From assembly GCA_003220535.1 (NCBI GenBank), contig QHSU01000059.1, positions 62,001 to 126,000 of the forward strand: a DNA stretch of 64,000 nucleotides, given 5' to 3'. The translations under genes were made by a program, and so were the position numbers. Position 1 is the first letter of the stretch, and each line of letters begins with the position of its first letter. The DNA comes from Candidatus Rokuibacteriota bacterium (GTDB taxonomy: Bacteria; Methylomirabilota; Methylomirabilia; Rokubacteriales; CSP1-6). The notes under the pieces are model-generated. The model was not told the DNA's origin. It ran no database searches and worked only from the letters and a program-made list of their open reading frames with translations. This document shows, piece by piece, positions 17,002 through 25,520 of this stretch.

Positions 17002-17751
17002 ATGCCCAGAGACGAGACCGCTCCCAAGCTCGAGATCGTGACCGACACTCCGGACAAGGCGATGGTGATCTTCGCGCACCCTGACGACGCCGAGATCGGC
17101 TCCGGGGGCGTCGTGGCCAAGTGGGCGGCCGCCGGCTGCGAGGTGACCTACGTCCTCTGCACCAACGGGGCCGCCGGCACCGCCGACCGGGCCCTGACGC
17201 CAGCCGCGCTCGCGCGGAAGCGCGCGGACGAGCAGCGCGCCGCCGCGGACTTCATGGGCGTGCGGCACGTCGTCATGCTCGGCTACCCCGACGGCGGTCT
17301 CGAGGACACCCGCGAGTTCCTGGGCGACGTCGTGGGAGCGATCCGTCGGTACCGGCCGCACATTGTTCTCGTCCACGACCCCTACCGGATGAAGGGCTTT
17401 CAGCATCGCGACCACCGCAAGGCGGGAATCACCGCGACCGACGCCGTCTATCCGTACGCCCGCGATCATCTGCACTTCCCCGAGCAGATCACGCGGGACA
17501 GGCTCGAGCCCCACAAGGTGCGCGAGCTCTGGTACTGGGGCATGGACGAGCCCGACATCATCGTCGACGTCACCGATTCCATCGACCGCCAGATCGCCGG
17601 GTTGACTCGCCACGAGAGCCAGGTGCCTGGGTTCAACGTCCCGCCCGGCCATACGATCGGCGAGCGCGTGAAGAAGAACGCCGCGGAGCACGCGGAGGGT
17701 TATGGGTTCCAGTACGGCGCCGTGTTCAGGCGCCTCATCGCGCGGAGGTAG
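17002..17751 (+). CDS. PIG-L (LmbE-like) family deacetylase
   Basis: A 249-aa zinc-dependent N-deacetylase. The metal site is complete: AHPDDAE (H26, D28/D29) and the second motif HRDH (H135, D137, H138). Family members remove acetyl groups from GlcNAc-type sugars, for example in mycothiol or bacillithiol synthesis and antibiotic modification, and others handle unknown amides. No thiol-synthesis ligase is nearby, so the substrate is open. It is followed 6 bases later by a four-domain rhodanese and then an LLM oxidoreductase, forming a compact three-gene unit suggestive of sulfur or thiol-linked chemistry (inference). Confidence 0.92.
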   Translation: MPRDETAPKLEIVTDTPDKAMVIFAHPDDAEIGSGGVVAKWAAAGCEVTYVLCTNGAAGTADRALTPAALARKRADEQRAAADFMGVRHVVMLGYPDGGLEDTREFLGDVVGAIRRYRPHIVLVHDPYRMKGFQHRDHRKAGITATDAVYPYARDHLHFPEQITRDRLEPHKVRELWYWGMDEPDIIVDVTDSIDRQIAGLTRHESQVPGFNVPPGHTIGERVKKNAAEHAEGYGFQYGAVFRRLIARR

Positions 17752-17757
17752 AGACCG

Positions 17758-19341
17758 ATGGCGGGCAAGATCGCTCCCGAGGCGCTCAAGGGTCTCTTCG
17801 ACGGCACCGCTCCGTTCGCCCTGATCGACGTCAGGGAGGCGGGCGAGTACAACAGCAGCCACATCCCGGGCGCGAGCCTGATCGCCCGACGACAGCTCGA
17901 GCTCCAGATGCCGCACGCGGTGCCCTTCAAGGGCACTCGCGTCGTGGTGTGCGACGACGACGGGCGGCGTGCCGGGCTCGCGGCCGCCACGCTAGAGCGC
18001 ATGGGCTACCGCCAGGTGTCGGTGCTCGATGGCGGGATCAACCGCTGGGTCACCGACGAATTCTCCACCGAGTGGGGAATGAACGTGCCCAGCAAGGACT
18101 TCGGCGAGAAGGTCGAGGTCGTCCATCACGTGCCCGAGATCGAGGCGAAGGAGCTCGCCGCGCGGATCCAGAGCGGTGAGAAGCTCGTCATCCTGGACAC
18201 GCGCACGCCCGAGGAGTTCCGGCGCTTCTGCATCCCCGGCGGCCGCAGCGTGCCCGGCGGCGAGCTGGCGCTGCGCATCACCGACATCGCCAGGAGCCTC
18301 GATGCGGACACGACGATCATCGTGAATTGCGCGGGGCGCACGCGGAGCATCATCGGGACCCGCGTCCTGCAGCGCATGGGGATTCCCCGCGTGTTCGGGC
18401 TGAAGAACGGCACCTCGGGCTGGGTGCTCGCCGGCCACCGGCTGGAGACCGGCGCCGACCGAGTGGAGCTGCCCGTGCCCTCGCCCGAAGGCGTCGCGGC
18501 GGCCGAAGCCTACGCCGCTCGGCTCGCCGCGGAGGACGGTGTGCGCTCGCTGGACATCGCGGCCTTGAAGAGCGCGCTGAGCCGTCGCGGCGAGGAGCCC
18601 CTCTACCTGATCGACGTGCGCACGGCGGAGGAGTACGCCGCGGGCCACATTCCCGGCTTCCGGTGGTTCCCGGGCGGGCAGGCGGTGCAGCGCTCGGACG
18701 ACGTCGCCGTGGTGAAGAACAGTCGGATCGTCTTCGCCTGCGACGGCAAGGCGCGCGCCACGCTGGTCGCCTCGTGGTATCGGCAGATGGGGTTCCGCGA
18801 GGTCTTCGCCGTCGATGGCGGCACGACCGCCTGGGTCGCGAGCGGTGGCTCACTCGAGAAGGGTCTGCCGGACGAGGTCCCCGTTGGCTATCACGAGGCG
18901 CGCGGCACGGTGAAGTCGATCTCGCCTCGAGAGCTCCAGGCGTCGCCGCCGGCGGCGGTGATCTTCGTCGACACGAGCCAGGACTTCGCCCGAGGGCACG
19001 TCCCTGGCGCTCGGTGGGTCCCGAGAGGGTGGCTGGAATTCTGGATCGGCGACATCGTGCCATCGAAAAGCAGGCCGGTGACGGTGACCTGCGTCGACGG
19101 TCGCGCCGCGGCGCTCGCCGGCGTGACCCTCAAGGAGCTCGGCTACCAGAACGTCTCGGCCCTCGACGGCGGGATGGCCGCCTGGCAGCAGGCGGGGCTG
19201 CCGGTGGAGAAGGGCCTGTCCGGCGTGATGGCGCCGCCGACCGACGTCGTGCCCGCGGGACCGGACCGGAACTTCGCCGACATGCAGAACTACCTGCGGT
19301 GGGAGGAGGCGTTGGGACAGAAGTACCACCCGGGGAGGTAG
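17758..19341 (+). CDS. Four-domain rhodanese (sulfurtransferase)
   Basis: A 527-aa cytoplasmic protein (no signal peptide) built of four rhodanese domains at about 1-105, 125-235, 265-365 and 385-490. Each keeps its active-site cysteine: C65 (VVVCDDDGRR), C191 (IVNCAGRTRS), C328 (VFACDGKARA) and C445 (VTVTCVDGRA). Each also has the LIDVR/LDTRT and LDGG landmarks. Tandem rhodaneses commonly have an inactive partner domain; here all four could carry persulfide. It would transfer sulfane sulfur to an acceptor such as a thiol or cyanide. It sits 6 bases after PIG-L and 2 bases before the LLM start. Confidence 0.93.
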   Translation: MAGKIAPEALKGLFDGTAPFALIDVREAGEYNSSHIPGASLIARRQLELQMPHAVPFKGTRVVVCDDDGRRAGLAAATLERMGYRQVSVLDGGINRWVTDEFSTEWGMNVPSKDFGEKVEVVHHVPEIEAKELAARIQSGEKLVILDTRTPEEFRRFCIPGGRSVPGGELALRITDIARSLDADTTIIVNCAGRTRSIIGTRVLQRMGIPRVFGLKNGTSGWVLAGHRLETGADRVELPVPSPEGVAAAEAYAARLAAEDGVRSLDIAALKSALSRRGEEPLYLIDVRTAEEYAAGHIPGFRWFPGGQAVQRSDDVAVVKNSRIVFACDGKARATLVASWYRQMGFREVFAVDGGTTAWVASGGSLEKGLPDEVPVGYHEARGTVKSISPRELQASPPAAVIFVDTSQDFARGHVPGARWVPRGWLEFWIGDIVPSKSRPVTVTCVDGRAAALAGVTLKELGYQNVSALDGGMAAWQQAGLPVEKGLSGVMAPPTDVVPAGPDRNFADMQNYLRWEEALGQKYHPGR

Positions 19342-19343
19342 CG

Positions 19344-20291
19344 ATGGCTGTCGAGTTCGGCGTGCTGATCCCGACTCGCGAGGCCGTCATGTCCGGCCGT
19401 CCGGAGACGGCGCCGCTGCTCGCCATGGCCGAGCGCGCGGAGGCCGCGGGCTTCGACGCCGTCTGGATCGGCGACTCGCTGATCGCTCGGCCGCGCCACG
19501 AGCCCCTCACGTTGCTGGCGGCCGTGGCCGGCCGCACGCGTCGCGTGCGGCTCGGCACGGGCGTGCTCCTGCCGGCGCTGCGCAACCCGGTCGTGCTGGC
19601 GCACATCGTCGGCACCCTCGACCGCGCCGCCGAGGGTCGCGTCATCCTCGGGGTCGGCATCGCCGCCGACAATCCGTCGATCCGCAAGGAGTTCGCCGCC
19701 GCGGGCGTTCCCTTCGAGCGTCGCGTCGGGCGGTTCCTGGAGACGCTCGAGATCTGTCAGGCCTTGTGGCGGCGGAACAACGTGAGCTTCCGCGGCAAGC
19801 ACTTCACGCTCGAGGACGTCACGATGGAGCCCAAGCCCCAGCGGCCGGGTGGCCCGCCTCTCTGGATCGGCGGCAGCGGCCCCACGGCGCTGCGCGAAGC
19901 CGCACGGTTCGACGCCTGGTTCCCGACCGGGCCCAACGTGGAGTTCTTCGCCGAGCACTTCCCGCGCGTCCAGGCGGCGGCGCGCGCGGCCGGGCGCGTG
20001 CCCGACGCCGTGACCGGCGCGGCGTACGTCACGCTGGCGCTCGACGCGAACCGGGCCGCCGCCGAGCAGCGGCTCAACACGTTTCTCGAGACGTACTACG
20101 CCGCACCGGCACGGACGATCCTGGCCCGGCAGGCGACGTACGCGGGGCCGATCGAAGGCTGTGCGGAGTGGCTCCAGCGCTGGATCGACGCCGGTGCGAG
20201 CCATCTGGCTCTCCGCTTCGCCGGTGGAGACCAGCTGGCGCAGGTGGACGAGGCGGCGTCGCGGCTGCTCCCGCGTCTGAAGCGCGCCTGA
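19344..20291 (+). CDS. LLM-class flavin/F420-dependent oxidoreductase
   Basis: A 315-aa luciferase-like TIM-barrel enzyme starting MAVEFGVLIPTREAV just after GGGGAGG. Motifs are AGFDAVWIGDSLI, RVRLGTGVLLPALRNPVVLAH, GRVILGVGIA and PLWIGGSGPTALR, which fit the F420- or FMN-dependent LLM family (monooxygenases or dehydrogenases). It is the last gene of the PIG-L/rhodanese/LLM unit, converging on the DUF2235 gene with a 10-base gap. In that sulfur-flavoured context a desulfonating or C-S oxidising role is possible but unproven. Confidence 0.9.
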   Translation: MAVEFGVLIPTREAVMSGRPETAPLLAMAERAEAAGFDAVWIGDSLIARPRHEPLTLLAAVAGRTRRVRLGTGVLLPALRNPVVLAHIVGTLDRAAEGRVILGVGIAADNPSIRKEFAAAGVPFERRVGRFLETLEICQALWRRNNVSFRGKHFTLEDVTMEPKPQRPGGPPLWIGGSGPTALREAARFDAWFPTGPNVEFFAEHFPRVQAAARAAGRVPDAVTGAAYVTLALDANRAAAEQRLNTFLETYYAAPARTILARQATYAGPIEGCAEWLQRWIDAGASHLALRFAGGDQLAQVDEAASRLLPRLKRA

Positions 20292-20301
20292 AAGCGCCGA
20301 G

Positions 20302-21855
20302 TCATCCGAGCCCCAGCGCCTTGCGTAGCTTCAGCCGCATGTGATCGCGGTGCCAGAACTCCGAGTACCGGCGGTCGAGCCGTGCGTCCACCGAAAGGGC
20401 CAGCGCCAGCGTGAGGGCGAGCCAGGCGACCAGCCACGGGTGGCGCCACAGCGTCCGCAGCGCCAGGCCGATCCATCGCGAGCTGAGCACTGTGTCGGCG
20501 ATGTTACGGACCACGTCGCGCCACGTGACGGCGTCGGTCTGCGCGGCCGCCACGAATCCATGGAGCGTCAGGAATGCGGTGACGACGAAGCCCCAGACGA
20601 AGAGCCAGTACGACCAGCGGCCCACGCGCTCGGTCTGCGCCTCGCGCTCGATGAGCGGCCCCGACGCCCCGTGCTGGCTCCGCACCAGCGCGCGAATGGC
20701 CTCGGTCACCGTCGACGGCTGCGACAGCGAGATCACCTCGGGGTCGGGCGGGATCGAGCCCGGCGCGTAGCCCTCGGTGTTGCGCGCGATGCGCTCGAAC
20801 ACGCTCCGGTGCACCTTCGGCCGGACGCCGTTCTCGGCGCAGCGGCGGTGGACGTTGCGCGGCAGCCACCGGTAGAAGACGCCCAGGCCGGCCCGCGAGT
20901 CGTACATCTTATCGTCGACGTCGGCGTGATAGCGGTACCTCTGCCTCTCATCGCCGATGAAGCGCAGGTTGTGCGGCGCCGCCTCCGCCTTCACCATGAT
21001 CCAGTCGAGGGCCACCAGCGACATGCCCTGGCGGGGATAGCCGCCACCGACGTTGGAGTGCACGCCGGCGAACCACACCTGCTCGATCCGCCCGGGGTCG
21101 GGGGTCAGCGATTCGTTCCAGAGCACCGGCGCGAAGCTCTCGCGCTCCTCGTCGAGGGCCAGGGCGTGACACGCGTGCGCGACCGACGTGCTGAGCGTAC
21201 GGTCCGGAAACTTGAAGTTGTAGATCACGCGGTTGACGAACTCCGCGGCCCGCACGGGCAAGCCGACCGCGTCGACGGTGTCCCACACGCCCATGAACTC
21301 GATGAGCCTGCCGTGGGCATCGTCCTCGAACTCGGGAACGCGCACGGAAAACTGCCGGCGCAGCTCGGCGATCCGCGCCGCGTCGAGCTTCCGAGTCCGA
21401 TGAAACAGCGAGGTCAGCCAGCTGTTGTACTGCTTGCGATACTCGCCGTACGCCGCGTCGACGCCCGCATCGAAGGCGGCGTTCGTCGCGTACTTCGAGA
21501 GATCGAGGATGCCGCACGCGTTGATGAGGCCGGCGAGCGTCCTGACCGTGAAGGCCCCGCGACTGAACCCGAACAGGAAGATCCTGTCGCCAGGCGCATA
21601 GACGCGCGCGAGCTCGCCGTAGAGCTGCTTGACGTTGCGGCTGAGCCCCCAGCCGGTCGCGCCGGTCAGCAGGCGGAGCCACTTCACCGACTCCGTTCCG
21701 ACGCCGTCGTGATACAGGGCCACCTGCGGCGTCAGCCCGGGCGTGATCCGGTGGCCCACCTGATCGACCGCTTCGTAGAGCTTGAAGACGTTGGTGCCGC
21801 GGCCCTTGATGGTCGTGTTGCCAGTGCCGTCGGCGCAGATGACGATGCGCTTCAT
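20302..21855 (-). CDS. DUF2235 alpha/beta hydrolase (Tle1-like phospholipase family)
   Basis: A 517-aa protein. Residues 1-330 form a DUF2235 hydrolase domain: MKRIVICADGTGN at the start, nucleophile elbow GFSRGAFTVRTLAG, acid in FMGVWDTVDAVG, and the catalytic-His segment GVHSNVGGGYP. These are the features of T6SS phospholipases (Tle1) and related housekeeping proteins. The C-terminus has two hydrophobic segments (about 425-445 and 475-495), so it is probably membrane-anchored. No T6SS genes or immunity gene lie nearby, so a toxin role is not supported by context. Confidence 0.85.
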   Translation of the reverse strand: MKRIVICADGTGNTTIKGRGTNVFKLYEAVDQVGHRITPGLTPQVALYHDGVGTESVKWLRLLTGATGWGLSRNVKQLYGELARVYAPGDRIFLFGFSRGAFTVRTLAGLINACGILDLSKYATNAAFDAGVDAAYGEYRKQYNSWLTSLFHRTRKLDAARIAELRRQFSVRVPEFEDDAHGRLIEFMGVWDTVDAVGLPVRAAEFVNRVIYNFKFPDRTLSTSVAHACHALALDEERESFAPVLWNESLTPDPGRIEQVWFAGVHSNVGGGYPRQGMSLVALDWIMVKAEAAPHNLRFIGDERQRYRYHADVDDKMYDSRAGLGVFYRWLPRNVHRRCAENGVRPKVHRSVFERIARNTEGYAPGSIPPDPEVISLSQPSTVTEAIRALVRSQHGASGPLIEREAQTERVGRWSYWLFVWGFVVTAFLTLHGFVAAAQTDAVTWRDVVRNIADTVLSSRWIGLALRTLWRHPWLVAWLALTLALALSVDARLDRRYSEFWHRDHMRLKLRKALGLG

Positions 21856-21904
21856 GTGCGATCCCCTGACCGTCGGGACGTTCGGTCGTCCTTCAGCGCG
21901 TCGT

Positions 21905-22120
21905 CGTCACCCCCCGGTCGGCTCCAGGAGCCCCTCGCGGGGGCGCTCGGCCTTCCTCCAGGACGTCTCGCACGGTGAGCAGCTTGGCTCGGATGGCCGT
22001 CGGCGTGGGGTTGGACGGGTCGAACAGGGCCGTCTCGTGGGCAGCTTCGTCGCGACGTCGCCGCTGAGGCTGGCCCGAATCCCGCGGTCGAGCGCTTTCT
22101 GGATCGGCGGCAGCCTATGA
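21905..22120 (-). pseudogene. Possible aldo/keto reductase remnant
   Basis: This 364-base gap (21856-22219) has no intact gene. On the minus strand one frame reads DPSNPTPTAIRAKLL then TVRDVLEEGR, preceded in another frame by a VATKLP segment. Both recall the middle and C-terminal parts of aldo/keto reductases (ATKF and a PTPEAIR..AVREILTSGGR-like stretch). If so it is a short, frameshifted fossil. The match is from memory of the family and weak. Confidence 0.3.
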
Positions 22121-22219
22121 GCGGCGATACTGATGGGTGACGGCGACGTTGTCAAGCGACGGCGCGCGCGCGACTCGAGCGAGCGGGAGACGCGCGGGCG
22201 CGCCGGATTGCTTGGTTGC

Positions 22220-22549
22220 TCAGCCCTTGTGCTCCTGCAGGCACTGGAGCGCGAGCCCGCCGTGGCTCCACGCCGCGCCCGCGGCCATCGCCATCGCGAC
22301 GAAGGTCGTCTCGGCGATCTCCGCGTCCGACGCGCCGGCGTTCGCCGCCTTCTTCGTGTGGGCGTCGATGCACCAGGGGCACTGGGTGATCTGCGCGATG
22401 CCGAGCGCGATGAGCTCCTTGGTCTTGCCGGGAATCGCGCCGTCCTTGAACGCCTTTTGATCGAACTCGAGGAAGGCCCGGTACACCTCGGGCGCGAGCT
22501 CCCGCATCCGCTTGAATTGAGTCTTGACGTCGACGCCGTGAAACTCCAT
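22220..22549 (-). CDS. Carboxymuconolactone decarboxylase/AhpD-like protein
   Basis: A 109-aa all-helical protein of the CMD family with the redox motif C57-P-W-C60 followed by H64 (QCPWCIDAH), as in AhpD alkylhydroperoxidases. The length is typical of the single-domain members. It may act as a small peroxidase or thiol reductase, although many such proteins are uncharacterised. It follows an amidohydrolase gene on the same strand by 16 bases and has its own ribosome site (GAGGAGGGTGTC), so the two are probably cotranscribed. Confidence 0.88.
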   Translation of the reverse strand: MEFHGVDVKTQFKRMRELAPEVYRAFLEFDQKAFKDGAIPGKTKELIALGIAQITQCPWCIDAHTKKAANAGASDAEIAETTFVAMAMAAGAAWSHGGLALQCLQEHKG

Positions 22550-22565
22550 GACACCCTCCTCGGGA

Positions 22566-23684
22566 CTAGCGGAGCCCGTAGAATCCCATGGCGCCGCCCG
22601 CCAGGATCTGGCGCTTCGTCTCGGCCGACAGCTCTGGCCGGTCGGCGATCAGCTTCGGCGCGCCGGGGAAAAAGCCGTCGGGGTGCGGATAGTCAGTGGC
22701 CCAGAGAATCTTGTGCGGGCCGATGTAGTCTGCCAGCACGGAGAGGCTGCCCTCGACGGGCTCGAACGAGATCCAGCAGTTGCGCTGGAAGAGCTCGCTC
22801 GGGCGCATGGTCAGCTGTGAGTCGTTGAAGCCCTGGTCGTCGAAGTGGCGGTCCATCCGGTCGAGCCACGGCGCGATCCACCCGCCGCCCGACTCGAGGA
22901 AGCCGATGCGCACCTTCGGGTAGCGATCGCACACGCCTTCCCAGATCACGCTCATCGCGGCCAGCATCATCTCCATCGTGTGGGAGATGATGTGGCGGGC
23001 GCCTCGGTTCGTGAAGCGATCCACACCGACCTGGGGCATGCCGCCGCTGGCGCCCTCGTGCAGGCCGATGGCGAAGTCGAGCTCCTCGACCTCCTTCCAG
23101 AAGGGCGCGTAGTCCGGGTGGTGCAGCATTCGGCCGTTGTACGGGTTGGGGCGGAGGAAGCCGCCGCGCATGCCGAGCTCTTTACGGGCGAAGCGCATCT
23201 CCTCGATCGCGAGCTGGATCGACTGCATCGGCAACATGGCCACCCCGAAGAGGCGATCGGGGTAGGGCTTGCAGTAGTCCGCGAGCCAGCGGTTGTAGGC
23301 TCGGCACATGGCCGCGGCGAGCCCGGGGTCCTGGACCGCGCCGCTGAAGAGCCCGAGGCTGGGATAGAGAAACGCGGCGTCGATCCCATCCAGGTCCATG
23401 TCCGGAATTCTGGCGTGGGGGTCGAAGCCGCCTTTCCGGCCGTCGACGTACTTCATGGTGGCGTCGTCGACCACGCCCTGGCGGGCGCCGATGGCCCCGA
23501 TGAGGCCGAGGCCCTTCGGGCTGCCCAGGATCTTGTCCTCGACGCGCAGCCGTTCCCTACCGTCGGTGTCGACGATCATCCGCGGCGCGCGGTCCCGGTA
23601 GGCCGGGTCGATGTACTTGTCCCAGATGTCCACCGGCTCGAGGATGTGTCCGTCCGCGTCGATGACGTTGTAGGTGCGCGCCAT
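22566..23684 (-). CDS. Amidohydrolase family 2 (metal-dependent hydrolase/decarboxylase)
   Basis: A 372-aa TIM-barrel protein opening with YNVIDADGHILEPVDIW, the DxH variant of the metal motif used by the ACMSD/gamma-resorcylate decarboxylase branch. Later motifs are GLHEGASGG, IGFLESGGGWIAPWLDR and the Asp of ILWATDYPHPDG, completing the metal and acid-base set. Members decarboxylate or hydrolyse aromatic and lactone substrates. It is upstream of and probably cotranscribed with the AhpD-like gene. Substrate unknown. Confidence 0.9.
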   Translation of the reverse strand: MARTYNVIDADGHILEPVDIWDKYIDPAYRDRAPRMIVDTDGRERLRVEDKILGSPKGLGLIGAIGARQGVVDDATMKYVDGRKGGFDPHARIPDMDLDGIDAAFLYPSLGLFSGAVQDPGLAAAMCRAYNRWLADYCKPYPDRLFGVAMLPMQSIQLAIEEMRFARKELGMRGGFLRPNPYNGRMLHHPDYAPFWKEVEELDFAIGLHEGASGGMPQVGVDRFTNRGARHIISHTMEMMLAAMSVIWEGVCDRYPKVRIGFLESGGGWIAPWLDRMDRHFDDQGFNDSQLTMRPSELFQRNCWISFEPVEGSLSVLADYIGPHKILWATDYPHPDGFFPGAPKLIADRPELSAETKRQILAGGAMGFYGLR

Positions 23685-23831
23685 GGAGAGCCTCCTTTTA
23701 TCTGCCGGCTAGACTACACGACCCTGGACCCGACCGCGATAGTCTCCGATCGCACCGCCGCGGCTTGACAACCCCGTCGAGCGCGGATTACAAACCGGCT
23801 CGCTCCAGTCTTTACCGCCGGGGAGGATTCC

Positions 23832-24116
23832 ATGGCCGAGGACATCGACGTCGCTCGCCGAAACTTCTTGCGCGTGGCGGCCGGCGCGACCGCGGAGGGG
23901 CTGATCGTCGGGACGATCGTCTTCTTCGTGTTGCGCGAGCTGCTCGCGGACTACGGCGCCTGGTACATGATCCTGATCGGCTCGCTCGCCGTCCTGACGA
24001 TGATGCGGTACCCGCAGGGTGTCTGGGGTCTGATCGCCGAGCGGTGGGACCTGCACTTTTTCCCCGTCCAACGACGCGTCCGGCTCACCGAGCCGGGCGC
24101 AGCCGCGAGGCGATGA
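23832..24116 (+). CDS. LivM C-terminal stub behind a Tat-like N-terminus
   Basis: A 94-aa protein with a good ribosome site (GGGGAGGATTCC). Residues about 22-85 (LIVGTIVFFVLRELLADYG through VWGLIAERWDLHFFPV) are the characteristic last helix and tail of LivM-type branched-chain amino-acid ABC permeases, normally at the end of a protein more than 300 aa long. Residues 1-20 (DIDVARRNFLRVAAGAT) instead look like a twin-arginine leader of a binding protein. The best reading is a deletion chimera left from a lost Liv operon. It could still be translated. Its 3' end overlaps the convergent MFS gene by 32 bases. Confidence 0.65.
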   Translation: MAEDIDVARRNFLRVAAGATAEGLIVGTIVFFVLRELLADYGAWYMILIGSLAVLTMMRYPQGVWGLIAERWDLHFFPVQRRVRLTEPGAAARR

Positions 24117-25476
24117 CGAACGCGGTCAGCGGGACCACCACGAAGCTGCCGTAGAGCCATGTCCCCGCGAGCGCCGTCACCGGCCGCGAGGCGCCGCCCG
24201 CGAGCCCGGCCGCGTTGGCGATGACGCCGGACAGCGCGGAGCCGAGCGCCACGGCGAAGAGCTGGGTGGTGGGGATCATCGACGCCGTCACCGCGCCCTC
24301 GTCCGCTCGCCCCGACGACAGGACGTGGGTCGCGACGTGCGTCCAGCACGCGCCGATTCCGCCACCGACCAGCAGGAGCGACGCCGCGATCGCGAGGATG
24401 GGACCCGGGCCGATCGTGAGGAAGAGGCCTACGAATCCCGCCGCCGAGAGCAGCGGTCCGAGCACGATCGTCCGGTGGACGCGGGCGGCCGTCACGCGAG
24501 TGCTCAGCAGCGTCGCTGCGGTCCACGAGAGGGACTGGGTGGAGTAGAGATAGCCCGCGGCCGCCGGTGAAGCCCCGTGCAGCACCTGCACGAAGAGCGG
24601 GACGTAGATGCCGCCGGGCGTCGTGCACATGCCCAGGAGGAAGACCATCCAGAAGCCCTTGCCGATCCGGTGCCGGAGCGAGAGCATGCCCGACGGGAAG
24701 AGCCGCGACGGCGCCGCGGCGTCGAGCCGGAGTACGACGACGATGGAGACGACCGCGGTGCCGAAGAGCGCGATGCGCGCGGCCGTCGCGCCGGTGTTCG
24801 CGATCGAGCCGATGCAGAGGACGCTCGCGCAGATGAGCGAGAGCCGTCCGAGCGGCACCCCGGTCGCGCGAGTGTCGCGGACCTCGGCCGTGCGTAAGAG
24901 CCGCCACGTCAGCGCGGCGGCGACCACGGCGATCGGCGCCATCGCCCAGAACGCCATCCGCCAGAGACCGAGGCCGGCCAGCACGCCCCCCAGCGCGGGA
25001 CCGCCCAGCGCCGCGACGCCCCAGGCCGTGGAGATCGTGGCGAGCACGTGCGGCCACAGCGGTTCGGGGAAGACCTCGAGGACCATGGTATGGGCGCCGG
25101 CGATCAGCATTCCACCGCCGAGCCCCTGGAGCCCCCGCCCGGCGACGAGGACCGGCATGCTCGGTGCAGCACCGCAGACGCCCGCGGCCACGACGAACGC
25201 GACGGCGGCGAGGAGGAACGCGCGGCGCATCCCCGCCTTGCGGATCGCGACGGAGCTCCCCGCGCTCCCGAGGATCGAGCCCACGCCGTAGGCCGTGGAG
25301 GCCCACGCGTAGATCGAGAGGCCGCCGATCTCGGCGATGGCCGACGGCAGCACCGTGGCCGTGATGAACAGGCTGAACGCGGGCGCCAGGATGCCGAGAA
25401 CGACGACGACGGCGGAGAGCGCGTACGGTGGCCGGCGCAACTCCGCCCAGGAGCTGGCTTGCACGGCCCGAGACAT
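24085..25476 (-). CDS. MFS transporter (drug/metabolite efflux type)
   Basis: A 463-aa polytopic membrane protein with about 12-14 helices. The N-terminal half carries MFS landmarks: VLPSAIAEIGG, the loop 2-3 region GSSVAIRKAGMRRAFLLAA, and RGLQGLGGGMLIAG, which resembles motif C/antiporter signatures of the EmrB/QacA-like group. Substrate is unknown. It stands alone on the minus strand between the LivM stub (convergent) and the PBP gene. Confidence 0.88.
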   Translation of the reverse strand: MSRAVQASSWAELRRPPYALSAVVVVLGILAPAFSLFITATVLPSAIAEIGGLSIYAWASTAYGVGSILGSAGSSVAIRKAGMRRAFLLAAVAFVVAAGVCGAAPSMPVLVAGRGLQGLGGGMLIAGAHTMVLEVFPEPLWPHVLATISTAWGVAALGGPALGGVLAGLGLWRMAFWAMAPIAVVAAALTWRLLRTAEVRDTRATGVPLGRLSLICASVLCIGSIANTGATAARIALFGTAVVSIVVVLRLDAAAPSRLFPSGMLSLRHRIGKGFWMVFLLGMCTTPGGIYVPLFVQVLHGASPAAAGYLYSTQSLSWTAATLLSTRVTAARVHRTIVLGPLLSAAGFVGLFLTIGPGPILAIAASLLLVGGGIGACWTHVATHVLSSGRADEGAVTASMIPTTQLFAVALGSALSGVIANAAGLAGGASRPVTALAGTWLYGSFVVVPLTAFVIASRLRPAR

Positions 25477-25520
25477 ACCGCCGCTGGCGGTGACCTGTCA
25501 ACGACGGGACGGCGGTGGCG

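Noticed and set aside
20302-21855. DUF2235 gene as a T6SS phospholipase toxin
   Set aside because: No VgrG, Hcp, PAAR or immunity-like gene is adjacent, and the C-terminal membrane helices suit a housekeeping role.
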